A DNA stretch of 64,000 nucleotides from NCBI GenBank assembly GCA_020634035.1, contig JACKCM010000003.1:1-64000 (forward strand), given 5' to 3'. Under the pieces are notes generated by a model that ran no database searches, had not been told where the DNA came from, and worked only from the letters and a program-made list of their open reading frames with translations. The translations under genes were made by a program, and so were the position numbers. The stretch comes from Candidatus Obscuribacterales bacterium (GTDB taxonomy: Bacteria; Cyanobacteriota; Vampirovibrionia; Obscuribacterales; Obscuribacteraceae). Of the stretch, positions 25,117 through 34,111 are shown piece after piece (the stretch's first letter is position 1; every line of letters starts with the position of its first letter).

Positions 25117-26568
25117 TTGCTATTCAATAGTTTGCAATACCTGGTATTTCTTCCGGTGGTATTTTTCCTCTACTGGATAACCCCCCACAAGCTGCGAGTG
25201 CCGCTGCTTCTGGTAGCCAGCTATGTTTTCTACATGTCGTGGAAGCCGATCTACGGTCTTCTCATCTTCGGGCTCACCCTGGGCAACTTCCTTCTGGTGC
25301 CTTATATGGCCAGGTCCGTGGAGCGCAAAAAGCTCTGGCTTGGCATTGTTATCGCAGCCAACCTGATCACCCTGGGCATCTTCAAATACGCCACCTTCGC
25401 GCTCAGCACGGTCCATGACGGTCTCGGCATGGTGGGCATCGACTGGAAAGAGCCCCACCTCAGCATCATCCTGCCCCTGGGTATCTCTTTCTTCGTCTTC
25501 GAGTTCATTCACTACGCCATGGAAGTCTACCGGGGTAAACCCCAGGTGGACAGCTTCCCAAAATTCGCCCTTTTCGCTTCTTTCTTTCCGACTCAGATCG
25601 CAGGGCCTATCAAGCGTTATCAAGATTTCATCCCCCAGCTCGATATCAAAGCCAAGTTCAAATGGGAATACCTGGACGAAGGTATGCAGCTTATTCTCAT
25701 GGGTCTGGCCAAGAAAGTTTTGCTGGCGGACAACCTGGCTCTGGTCGTACAAGCAGGCTACAGCCACCCGGAGAGCTTCTCTTCGGTAGATCTCTGGCTC
25801 TGCACCTACGCTTTTGCCTTCCAGATCTTCTTCGACTTTGCCGGCTATACCGATATAGCCCGGGGTTCGGCAATGCTCTTCGGCTATAAAGTACCAATCA
25901 ACTTCAACCTTCCTTATATAGCCTCCAACGTGGCCGATTTCTGGCACCGCTGGCACATCAGCCTCTCCACCTGGCTCAGAGACTATCTATATATTCCTCT
26001 GGGCGGCTCGAGATGCGGCAAATGGCTCAACTACCGGAACCTCTTCATCACCATGGCTCTCGGTGGTCTCTGGCACGGCGCCGGCATGCACTTCTTGCTC
26101 TGGGGCGTCTACCAGGGCGTCATTCTCATAGCCCATAAAGAATACCGAAACGTCATCGAGTCGGTAGGTGCCCTGAAGCAGTTCGCTGAAACAAAAGCCT
26201 ATCACTGGTTTTCTGTGGTAGCCACCTTCCATCTCGTCTGTATCGGCTGGGTCTTCTTCCGGGCCGAAACCGGCGCATCCGCCTTTACGATACTGGGCAA
26301 GATGGCTCAGGTCCCGGTGGAGCTCCTCAACTTCAGTGCCAGTCAGCTTGAGATACTGAAGATAAGAGATCCGATCATCTTCCCGTCTCTTCTGATTATT
26401 CTGCCGGCTTTGATGATCTCTCACGTGGTGGTCAACTGGCTGAACGACAAGCAGTTCTATCAAAGACCGCCGTGGCCGATTCAGGTCGGTGTCATGGTAG
26501 TGCTCATGTGTGTTCTGAGTATCTTCAGCCCTGACAGCTCGCCAAGATTCATATACTTCCAGTTCTAG
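25117..26568 (+). CDS. MBOAT-family membrane O-acyltransferase (AlgI/DltB-like)
   Basis: Start is TTG 25117 preceded by AGGAGA. The 483-residue polytopic protein has the AlgI/DltB hallmarks: LFNSLQYLVFLPVVFFLYW at the N-terminus, FWHRWHISLSTWLRDYLYIPLGGSR (His277 in the first HxxxxS block) and GGLWHGAGMHFLLWG with the putative catalytic His320. These enzymes pass acyl groups across the membrane to extracellular polymers, working with an SGNH-type partner. Three SGNH genes follow directly, so this is likely the transfer subunit of a surface-polymer acylation system. The polymer and the acyl group are unknown. No dltA or dltC is present, which argues against D-alanylation. Confidence 0.93.
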   Translation: MLFNSLQYLVFLPVVFFLYWITPHKLRVPLLLVASYVFYMSWKPIYGLLIFGLTLGNFLLVPYMARSVERKKLWLGIVIAANLITLGIFKYATFALSTVHDGLGMVGIDWKEPHLSIILPLGISFFVFEFIHYAMEVYRGKPQVDSFPKFALFASFFPTQIAGPIKRYQDFIPQLDIKAKFKWEYLDEGMQLILMGLAKKVLLADNLALVVQAGYSHPESFSSVDLWLCTYAFAFQIFFDFAGYTDIARGSAMLFGYKVPINFNLPYIASNVADFWHRWHISLSTWLRDYLYIPLGGSRCGKWLNYRNLFITMALGGLWHGAGMHFLLWGVYQGVILIAHKEYRNVIESVGALKQFAETKAYHWFSVVATFHLVCIGWVFFRAETGASAFTILGKMAQVPVELLNFSASQLEILKIRDPIIFPSLLIILPALMISHVVVNWLNDKQFYQRPPWPIQVGVMVVLMCVLSIFSPDSSPRFIYFQF

Positions 26569-26591
26569 GACTGTGGGATCCTTTCTGACCG

Positions 26592-27824
26592 ATGACCGAA
26601 AATATGTCGAGAAGCAAAACTCAAGTCATCGTGGCAAGCAAAGCGGTAGCCGCTCTCGTTGCCTTCGCGCTTCTTTGCTGCATCTTCTCGGTCATGCAGA
26701 TAGGATCCCTCGCTCCGGAAACCTTCCAATATCCGACCTGGACCTCCTGGAAGGTTGAGAGCTTCAGACAGTTACCGGATAGAGCAGATCTTGTCTTTCT
26801 AGGATCATCCCTGGTGCACACCCCCATGGGCGAAGCCGATGCCGATCTGACCAGAACCAGTCTCGATGCCACCATACATCACAAAAGTCTCGTTTTTGAA
26901 AAACGCTTTCAAGAGCTTACCGGCGCAGGCATTCGTACCTTCAGCTTTGCGCTACCGGGAGAGATGCCCTCGGACGCATACTTAATCACCAAGTTTCTCC
27001 TCAAAGGAGAACGTCGACCTGACGTCATCGTATATGGTGTCGGTCCCCGGGACTTCCTCGAAAACACCCTGCCCGATCCCTCGTCCACCGACCCTTTTCG
27101 TTATCTGTCCCGCTTCGGCGATTACAGCGAGCACTTGAGCCTGATCAAACCAGGCTTCATTAGCCGCTTCGACTATGAACTCGGTCGGCTGTTCTATCCT
27201 TACGGAAAAAAAGAAGACCTCCAGATAGCCGCTCTTCGCTGGACTGAAAACTTGATTTCATCGGTCATGCCGTCGGATATAGAAACTTTCAATGTGCATC
27301 AACGAAAGCAGGTCTTGCCCGAATATCATCCCTACGAAGTCAGACGGGACGAAGCTTTCTATCATCCTGACCAGTCCGCAAAGACCGCCTTCAAAGACAA
27401 TCTTGCCGAATACCGTTATCGCTATAAGAATTTGAAGTGGGATACGTTCAAGAGCCAGTCGCGCTTTTTCGAAGACATGCTCAAAGTGGCTTCCGGGCGC
27501 GGCATCCATGTGGTGGTCGTGGCTATGCCGATCACCGACCTGAATCGAGATCTGCTGAAACCGGAAGCGAAGCAAGCCTATTTAGAGAACCTCGCCACAG
27601 TTACCCGAAAGCAAGGCGCCAGTTTCATAGACCTGGATGCCTCACCAGATTTCGAACTGGCCGATTTTGCCGACAGCGTTCATCTGCGCTCTAAAGGCGG
27701 CAAAAAGTTCTTTGACCTTATTGCCGAAAAACTTTCCAGCGACAGAGCCGTCCTTGCCGCTCTCGATACAAAACCGAAAGATACTCAAAGAGCCCTGGCC
27801 GAACGGGAGGACTCAAGACTATGA
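26592..27824 (+). CDS. SGNH/DltD-like acyltransferase partner, copy 1
   Basis: The 410-residue protein has one N-terminal membrane anchor (about 15-37) and an extracytoplasmic SGNH-type domain. The nucleophile motif is LGSSL with Ser73, and the acid/base pair is Asp361-x-x-His364 in FADSVHLR. Shared with its two neighbours are the blocks GVGPRDFLEN, DPFRYLSR, a YRYRYKN segment and VVVAMP. It ends in an ATGA overlap with copy 2. By analogy to AlgX/AlgJ, PatB and DltD, it should move the acyl group from the MBOAT protein to the final polymer. The ATG at 26604 is an alternative start; neither has a clear Shine-Dalgarno. Confidence 0.85.
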   Translation: MTENMSRSKTQVIVASKAVAALVAFALLCCIFSVMQIGSLAPETFQYPTWTSWKVESFRQLPDRADLVFLGSSLVHTPMGEADADLTRTSLDATIHHKSLVFEKRFQELTGAGIRTFSFALPGEMPSDAYLITKFLLKGERRPDVIVYGVGPRDFLENTLPDPSSTDPFRYLSRFGDYSEHLSLIKPGFISRFDYELGRLFYPYGKKEDLQIAALRWTENLISSVMPSDIETFNVHQRKQVLPEYHPYEVRRDEAFYHPDQSAKTAFKDNLAEYRYRYKNLKWDTFKSQSRFFEDMLKVASGRGIHVVVVAMPITDLNRDLLKPEAKQAYLENLATVTRKQGASFIDLDASPDFELADFADSVHLRSKGGKKFFDLIAEKLSSDRAVLAALDTKPKDTQRALAEREDSRL

Positions 27825-29116
27825 GCAGCTTGAACACCGCCGTCAGACCAGAGTCGGAGATAAAACTCGAACTCGATCATAGTTCGGCAAAAACTGCCAG
27901 AAAGCCGATGCTTAGCTCCGCCCTTGTGGCCTTGATTCTCTTCGGACTCTTGAACGTCTATCTGACTGTTCAAAATCCGATTCACTTCGACCGCTATCAG
28001 TTTCCCTACAAAGGCTGGGCCTGGTGGATCATGCAGGATTTAAAGGGCGATAAAAGCCCCCACAACCTGGCTGTTCTGGGCTCTTCTCTTACCGTGAGCT
28101 CCCTCAACAGCGCTGACGCGACCTTTTATAACAAAAGCGTCGACCTGGTCTATTACCACAAGACCCGCTATTTAGATGAAAAACTCAAAGAAGCGCTGGG
28201 AGCGAAATCCGACAAGAAGATCGCTTTCGACACTTTCAATCTCTCCATTCCCGGACAGATGCCCTCGGATGCACTCATGGCCCTGATGGCGATGATCAAA
28301 ACCGGGCACAAACCGGATGTCATCATATATGGTGTCGCTCCCCGGGATTTCATCGACAGCGTACTGGCCGGTCCCCAGGACACTGAGCCTTTTACATATT
28401 TGAGTCGGGTGGTTGATATAAGCCCCTTCGAGAATGAAATCTTCACCGAACCGTTCGGCAAGATCAATCTCGCCCTGCAAAAAAATCTCTATTTCTATAA
28501 ATTCGCTACAGATTTCCAGATGAAAGCCGGTAAACTCTACCAGAGCTTAATAGATCAGATAGCGCCGGAGCCGAATAAGAGCAAACCTTTCACCTACTGG
28601 GACAGGGTAAAACTCTTCCCCGACTATAAGAAGGGCGAGTTTCATCCTCAGGCCAACATGTGCGCTCCGAGCGACCTGAGCAAACCTATGGAATACAAAG
28701 ACAACTCCATAGAATATGTTCATCGCTACAAGAAAATGAATCAGGTAGCCTTCGAAACCCAGATGAACTTCCTCGGGCGATTGGCTGATTTCACCGAGAA
28801 AAACGGTATCACCCTGGTTCTGGTCAATATGCCTCTAACCACCGACAATTTGAAACTGCTTAAAAAAGAGTATTACGACATGTACTGGAGCAGGCTCGAG
28901 CCTTTTAGCGAAAGAAAAAACACTGTGCTTTTCGACATGAACGATCACACGATCTTTAAAAAGTCGGAAGACTTCCACGACGGAGTTCATATGAATGCCC
29001 GGGGAGGGCTGAAGTTTGTCGATCATCTGGTCGAGAGAATGACGCAATCTCCCATGGTCAAAGAAGCCCTCATTCAATCCGGAACCAAATTTGAACTAAA
29101 TGAGAGACAACAATGA
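27821..29116 (+). CDS. SGNH/DltD-like acyltransferase partner, copy 2
   Basis: The 431-residue paralogue of its neighbours has an N-terminal anchor at about residues 28-48 and an outside SGNH-type domain. LGSSL places the nucleophile at Ser89, and HDGVHMN gives Asp387 and His390. GVAPRDFID, EPFTYLSR and YVHRYKK match copies 1 and 3. Both ends overlap neighbours by the four bases ATGA, so the three proteins are translationally coupled and probably made in similar amounts. Identity between copies looks low outside the motifs, suggesting old duplication with retained catalysis rather than recent redundancy. Confidence 0.85.
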   Translation: MSSLNTAVRPESEIKLELDHSSAKTARKPMLSSALVALILFGLLNVYLTVQNPIHFDRYQFPYKGWAWWIMQDLKGDKSPHNLAVLGSSLTVSSLNSADATFYNKSVDLVYYHKTRYLDEKLKEALGAKSDKKIAFDTFNLSIPGQMPSDALMALMAMIKTGHKPDVIIYGVAPRDFIDSVLAGPQDTEPFTYLSRVVDISPFENEIFTEPFGKINLALQKNLYFYKFATDFQMKAGKLYQSLIDQIAPEPNKSKPFTYWDRVKLFPDYKKGEFHPQANMCAPSDLSKPMEYKDNSIEYVHRYKKMNQVAFETQMNFLGRLADFTEKNGITLVLVNMPLTTDNLKLLKKEYYDMYWSRLEPFSERKNTVLFDMNDHTIFKKSEDFHDGVHMNARGGLKFVDHLVERMTQSPMVKEALIQSGTKFELNERQQ

Positions 29117-30447
29117 GCGATAAGACGAACGAGAAACAGAACCATAAACCGACAAATCTAATCACCAGTCGAACATTGGCCGCGTTGCTGTTGTTCTTTG
29201 CGGTCAACGTTGCAATCATCAGCCTGGTCCCGAAAGAGACCAAAGAATTGACCGCCAAGATTCTGACTGACAATCCAAACGAGAAGCGCAAGCAAGGCCG
29301 CTGGATCTGGTGGGTGTCGAGAAACTACCTCAAGGATCATCCCGATGCCGATATTGCCTTAATGGGCAGCTCGATGATGTCATCGGCGGTGTATTCGGCT
29401 GAAGCGAATTATCTGGAAAAAGACGTGGACTGCGTCACCGACAAAGAGAGCAATATGCTCTCGGATATGCTCCAGAAGCGCCTCGGTACAAGACCCAAGT
29501 CCTATGTGTTCGCCATGGGTGGTGCTATGGCTTCGGACCATTACATGGTTGCAAGCACTCTCTTCAATAAAAAACACAAGCCCAAGATGGTGGTGGTCGG
29601 TGTCAATCCCCGTGACTTCATCGACAATACCATGCCCTCGGTAAGCTCGACCGAGCCGTTTTTCTTCCTGAAGCCTTATGCAAAGTTGGATAGCCTGGCA
29701 GACTGTGCCTTCGGCGATCCGATAGAGCGCCTGGAATGGGTTATCAACGACTATCTGCCGATCATGAGCCTGGGCAGGTCATTCAAAGAGACGATTCCAA
29801 AGCTTTCGAAACAAGCATCGAACGCCGTCTCAATCGCCCTTACAGGCAAAGGCAATCTTGAAACACTCGAGCCGGAAGGCGAAGCTAAGACAGAAGAGGT
29901 TGCCAGTGCCAAGAAACCAAAGACAACCGAAGATGTTTTGAACGCCATCTACGGCAAACAGTCCGAAGTGAAGCCCGGTGTCTGGGTGATACCGCCACGG
30001 CCTTTCTACCACTTCGTCAACAACATGTACGAGTACAAAAGACGGTACAAGAACCCAAACCCTTCTATCTATGGTCCCCAGAAACAATTTTTCCAGGCCT
30101 TTTTAAAAAGGCTCAAAGACGAAAAAATAGAAGTAATGGTAGTAGGCATGCCCAGCCTCTGGCCTAACCGTGGTCTTCTTCCGGACAAATTCTGGAAGGA
30201 CTTCAATCAATTCCTGGCTTCCTCGTGTCAGGAGTACGGTGCAACCTGGATCGATCTATCGGACGACAAACGTTTCAACAACCGGGACTATCTCGATACC
30301 GTCCACATGAACAAAAAAGGCGGCGACAAGCTTCTTGAGATTATCGCCGACGAGATCCGTGAGAGAAAGAACCTGGCAGCCAGCCTCACCGACTCTGAAA
30401 CGGACACCGCCCTGGCAGGTCGAGAGAAACCAGAGAACTGGCAGTGA
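29113..30447 (+). CDS. SGNH/DltD-like acyltransferase partner, copy 3
   Basis: The third paralogue is 444 residues, with an anchor at about 16-36 and an SGNH-type domain. MGSSM places the nucleophile at Ser87, and LDTVHMN gives Asp395 and His398. It shares GVNPRDFID, EPFFFLKP and YKRRYKN with the other copies. It has a unique charged insert of about 35 residues near 250-290 (EPEGEAKTEEVASAKKPKT). The start overlaps copy 2 by ATGA and the large membrane protein follows after 6 bp. The function is inferred to be acyl transfer on a surface glycan, perhaps with another site or glycan specificity. Confidence 0.85.
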   Translation: MSDKTNEKQNHKPTNLITSRTLAALLLFFAVNVAIISLVPKETKELTAKILTDNPNEKRKQGRWIWWVSRNYLKDHPDADIALMGSSMMSSAVYSAEANYLEKDVDCVTDKESNMLSDMLQKRLGTRPKSYVFAMGGAMASDHYMVASTLFNKKHKPKMVVVGVNPRDFIDNTMPSVSSTEPFFFLKPYAKLDSLADCAFGDPIERLEWVINDYLPIMSLGRSFKETIPKLSKQASNAVSIALTGKGNLETLEPEGEAKTEEVASAKKPKTTEDVLNAIYGKQSEVKPGVWVIPPRPFYHFVNNMYEYKRRYKNPNPSIYGPQKQFFQAFLKRLKDEKIEVMVVGMPSLWPNRGLLPDKFWKDFNQFLASSCQEYGATWIDLSDDKRFNNRDYLDTVHMNKKGGDKLLEIIADEIRERKNLAASLTDSETDTALAGREKPENWQ

Positions 30448-30453
30448 TAGAGG

Positions 30454-32796
30454 ATGATGACCTCGGTTAGAGAAGAGAAGAGCGAAAGCGTAAAAAACGA
30501 CTTCGGTCTAGTTTCGAAGCTGGCGATTCTAGTAGCGCTTATTCCAATAGCGAACATGTTCTGGATCGTCAGTACGGTCGGATGCGATGTTGTCTCGAAC
30601 GACTATCTTACCTACGCCCATTTGATAGATAGAATTCTAAGCGGACAATACGACCTCAGTCATCTGGTCAGCGATACATTTTACCGGGGGCATGCCACCA
30701 CTCTCGCGTTTTTGACCCATCTAGCAAGCGCCAAGTTCTTCTGCGGCAGCGTCATGCCGGAGCTCTACCTCGCTTTTGTTCTTTCTGTATTCAGACTGGT
30801 TCTTATCTACGACGCGATCAGAACCGGTATCCAGGCAGAGCGAACCTGGTGGCTTCTACCGATACTAGCTTTCTTTATTTTCTCAAATTCTCAAGTAGCG
30901 CTCTATACCTATCCTGGAGCCGCTCTGCCTATTGGAATCAGCCTTTTCGGACAAGCCCTTGCCATCTGGGCGCTGGCTCGCTTTAAAACAAGTTGGACCG
31001 CCGTACTGGTCGCCACCGCCGGTGGTTTGATCTCCAGTTATTCGTGGGGAATCGGTCCTATCACCTGGCTCACAATCCTGGCTTACTATCTCTACTTCAG
31101 ACAGTTCGACTTTAGACGATTTCTGGCTCTGCTTTCAGGAGCCGGGCTGAGCGCCATTCCCTATGTCATGTCATTCTTTGCCAGCGCCGGCAGTACCGGC
31201 GCCACAGACGCACAGAAAACAATCATATCCTTTTTCAACCTGAAAACGATCGTCAACTTGCTGGGCTGGCCCCTGGCAAAAGATATCGCCACAGCCACGG
31301 ACAACCTGCCCGAAGCAAGATTTGCAGGATCAATCGGACTGGTGATTGCAGCCGGCTTTCTAATTTTGCTTGCTGTCAACAGAAACCGAATCGATTTGAA
31401 GAAAGCGGCTGTTCCTCTCGTGCTGATTATTTCCAGCTTGCTTGCAGTCTGGGAGATAAGCATGGTGCGCTCACTGCTGGCGCCATGGTATACGCCACTT
31501 CCCATAACCTTCTGGGTCGGCTTACTGGGACTGGCAGCCTTGTTGCTGTCAGAGCTAAATCCAAAAACGGTTGCTGATTTCGATCTTCGTTCTCGAATCA
31601 GTACAAAATGGTCGATGCTCACAGTAGTAGTAATCATAGCTTGCTTCGCCCGTTCAAACCAGACTTATTCAGATAAGACCTACATGCTCAATGCACGGGC
31701 CCCGGCCTCTTATTCTGCTCTCTACAATGCAGAAAGAGCACCGACCTATGCAGACCAGTATATCTTTCTCTGGACACCGGGCAGTCCCTCGCTGCTGCAA
31801 AAGCTGGCCGAGGTAATGAAAAGGCATAATATAAGCGCCTTTGCTCCGGTCAGAAAGATATGGCTCCAGGGTGACTATATGATGAACTCGGTTTCTACCG
31901 ATACTGTCAGTGGTGCCGAAGCTCCTTACTTCACTGACAACCTTACCACCCTGGCAAGATGCGACTGGGCAGATTACAAAAAGCTCGATCTGGTATTGCC
32001 ACCGGGCAGCTCTCTTAGCTGGAAAGTTACTCTCCCCGAGAATCTTCAAGAGGCAAGACTCTCAAGCAAACTGCAAATTCAAGGTACTGCAGCAAAAGCT
32101 TCCGGCATCTATCTAATTACGGAAGATTCAAAAGAGCGCAAGTATATAGCGGCCAGAGACAACACCAACCTGAATATTGAGCTCAATTCTTACGCCGGAA
32201 AAAAACTGCAAATCAGTTTTGCAAACCGGACCAGGCAAAAGGATTCACCGACGCTTATCTACCGCATGCCGCGCCTTGTTTTGATTTTAAAAGGCGACCC
32301 GGCGGTCTCGCAGCAGGCTGCCATGGACTGGAGACCGGACAATACGGAATACGGCAATGATATTGAGAAGATGAAGCCGAATCAGTCTTCTATCGACCTT
32401 TCAGACGCCCTTAAATGGAAAGCTATCGGCGGAGTAGTAGAAAGCCTTCCCGATCAAAAATTGATTTTTAAAGCCGCCGCCAATGAAACGACCTTCGAAT
32501 ATCAAAAGGATTTGAACATCGAGGCAGGAAGCGTAGATTATATGGTACTGCATGTGGCGGCACCGGATTCTATGAAATTGAAAGTGCTTAAATTCAGCCT
32601 GGCTACCGACGACAAAGAAAGACCGTTCGCAAGCTTATTCCTGCCGTTATTAGGTGGAGAAAACGCTCACTATTACAAGTATCCGGTAAGATTGCTCAAT
32701 CTCAGCTCAAAAACAAAAATCGAGAAATTGAGCTTCAAGACCGTAGACCCGGAAGCGCGGGTCGAAATAGATTCGCTTGGTTTTCGAAAAGATTAG
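30454..32796 (+). CDS. Large polytopic membrane protein, possible GT-C-like
   Basis: The 780-residue protein has about ten hydrophobic segments in its first 420 residues (starting LAILVALIPIANMFWIV), with an early acidic loop CDVVSNDYLTYAHLIDRI that resembles the Asp-bearing first loop of GT-C glycosyltransferases. The C-terminal 360 residues form a hydrophilic, beta-rich outside domain, possibly carbohydrate-binding. It is the last gene of the MBOAT/SGNH operon, 6 bp after copy 3, so a role in building or presenting the acylated polymer is a fair inference. Its stop overlaps the convergent gene by four bases. I do not recognise the family with certainty. Confidence 0.8.
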   Translation: MMTSVREEKSESVKNDFGLVSKLAILVALIPIANMFWIVSTVGCDVVSNDYLTYAHLIDRILSGQYDLSHLVSDTFYRGHATTLAFLTHLASAKFFCGSVMPELYLAFVLSVFRLVLIYDAIRTGIQAERTWWLLPILAFFIFSNSQVALYTYPGAALPIGISLFGQALAIWALARFKTSWTAVLVATAGGLISSYSWGIGPITWLTILAYYLYFRQFDFRRFLALLSGAGLSAIPYVMSFFASAGSTGATDAQKTIISFFNLKTIVNLLGWPLAKDIATATDNLPEARFAGSIGLVIAAGFLILLAVNRNRIDLKKAAVPLVLIISSLLAVWEISMVRSLLAPWYTPLPITFWVGLLGLAALLLSELNPKTVADFDLRSRISTKWSMLTVVVIIACFARSNQTYSDKTYMLNARAPASYSALYNAERAPTYADQYIFLWTPGSPSLLQKLAEVMKRHNISAFAPVRKIWLQGDYMMNSVSTDTVSGAEAPYFTDNLTTLARCDWADYKKLDLVLPPGSSLSWKVTLPENLQEARLSSKLQIQGTAAKASGIYLITEDSKERKYIAARDNTNLNIELNSYAGKKLQISFANRTRQKDSPTLIYRMPRLVLILKGDPAVSQQAAMDWRPDNTEYGNDIEKMKPNQSSIDLSDALKWKAIGGVVESLPDQKLIFKAAANETTFEYQKDLNIEAGSVDYMVLHVAAPDSMKLKVLKFSLATDDKERPFASLFLPLLGGENAHYYKYPVRLLNLSSKTKIEKLSFKTVDPEARVEIDSLGFRKD

Positions 32797-34031
32797 TGCT
32801 TCTTCTTACGTGATTTTTTGGCCGGTTTAGCCTGCTCTTTTTCTTGAGTCGGCTCGGGCGTCTTCGCTTCGGGCTCGGGAGCCGGTGCTTTTGACTGCTT
32901 CTTGGGCGGCCGGGTCAACTCTTCGGCAAACTTAGGCGCCTGGTATTTCTCGTCTTTATTGCTGAGAGAGAAGACTCCTTTAATCGGCAGCAAACGTCCC
33001 TCAAAACCAGAAATTACAGAACGATCTAAATAAGAGACTTTATCGTTCACATAGATATCGTCGACAGGAAGACGGTTTACGATAAAGTCCTGGGGACCGG
33101 CATAGGAATTGGGTTTTATAGAAAGACCGGATCTCAATACTTTGAGCTTTGCTTTACTGACAAGTTTAGCGCTGTTGCCGGCATAAGGCGTGAGATTCAT
33201 ATTGCCGCTGACTATAACAGGACCATTGAGGCTAGACACCACATTAGATACCGATTCCATAAGATCGTTACGACGATCCATAGAATCCGCGTCGGCAACT
33301 TCTGGTGCCTTGAACGCAACGATGTTGACCCATCCGTATTCGAAGAAAGCGCTGGTCACAGCGACCGGCAGCTTCTCTTTACCTAGATAGAGAACCTTAC
33401 TGTTTTTCAGAGGCACTTTAGAATACACACAAACTCCATGACCATTGTTGTTCGGATAGAGCGCTCTGATGTGATAAGACTGAAGCTTTTCGTTCAGACG
33501 GGCCATGTCGTCGAGGGTTACTCCGGTAATCGTCAGTAATTCAGGATTAGTCTCGAGCGAAACCCGCACTACTTCGTCCATGGTCGTGCTCTTATCGAGA
33601 ACGGCTTCCAGCAAACTGAAAGACAGATAAGACTCTTTAGCCGGTGCAGCCTTGTTCATATCGACCACAGGCGAGACCAGAAGAAGAGAGACGAGGGCCA
33701 GAACTCCACAGATAAGAGCCATGATTCTCCAGGGTTTGCTGAGAACCGATGGAATCGTGCAAATAAGCAGAAGGATGACGCACTGGGTGCGAAAAGAGGC
33801 ACAGAGCTCAGCTACCCAGCCGACAGAGCCGCTGGATATGAAAGCGGACGACAGTCCGACAATGGTGACGAGCACTGTTGCCAGAGCGAATGGGGCAACA
33901 GCCATGGAGAGGTCGAAAGCGATTTGCGGACCACGCTCACGCTTGGCCCGGGCTTTTTTCTGTGAGGCGGACTCTTCGGCGCTATCCACTACCGGTTCGG
34001 TGGTAAGAGAATCTACCTGTTCCTGCTCCAT
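32793..34031 (-). CDS. Membrane protein with degenerate endonuclease/exonuclease/phosphatase domain
   Basis: The 412-residue protein has three N-terminal transmembrane segments (about 45-130) and then an outside domain laid out like the EEP (DNase I) fold of YafD-type membrane proteins: VVRVSLETNPELLTITGV, GHGVCVYSKVPL, PVIVSGNMNLTPY and the late VDDIYVND. Key catalytic residues look changed: the usual GDFN appears as GNMN and the first Glu/Asn metal sites are not obvious, so enzymatic activity is doubtful. The C-terminus is a Pro/Lys/Glu tail. It overlaps the upstream convergent gene by four bases at the stops. Confidence 0.7.
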   Translation of the reverse strand: MEQEQVDSLTTEPVVDSAEESASQKKARAKRERGPQIAFDLSMAVAPFALATVLVTIVGLSSAFISSGSVGWVAELCASFRTQCVILLLICTIPSVLSKPWRIMALICGVLALVSLLLVSPVVDMNKAAPAKESYLSFSLLEAVLDKSTTMDEVVRVSLETNPELLTITGVTLDDMARLNEKLQSYHIRALYPNNNGHGVCVYSKVPLKNSKVLYLGKEKLPVAVTSAFFEYGWVNIVAFKAPEVADADSMDRRNDLMESVSNVVSSLNGPVIVSGNMNLTPYAGNSAKLVSKAKLKVLRSGLSIKPNSYAGPQDFIVNRLPVDDIYVNDKVSYLDRSVISGFEGRLLPIKGVFSLSNKDEKYQAPKFAEELTRPPKKQSKAPAPEPEAKTPEPTQEKEQAKPAKKSRKKKH

Positions 34032-34111
34032 CTAATATCGACCTCCATTCCTCCATGATATGCCCTGAATTTCATATAACTAAAAAGAGCTGATAATCAT
34101 AAACTAAATCG

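Noticed and set aside
25117..32796. Naming the acylation locus dlt or alg
   Set aside because: dltA/dltC and alginate synthesis genes are absent, so neither name is justified.
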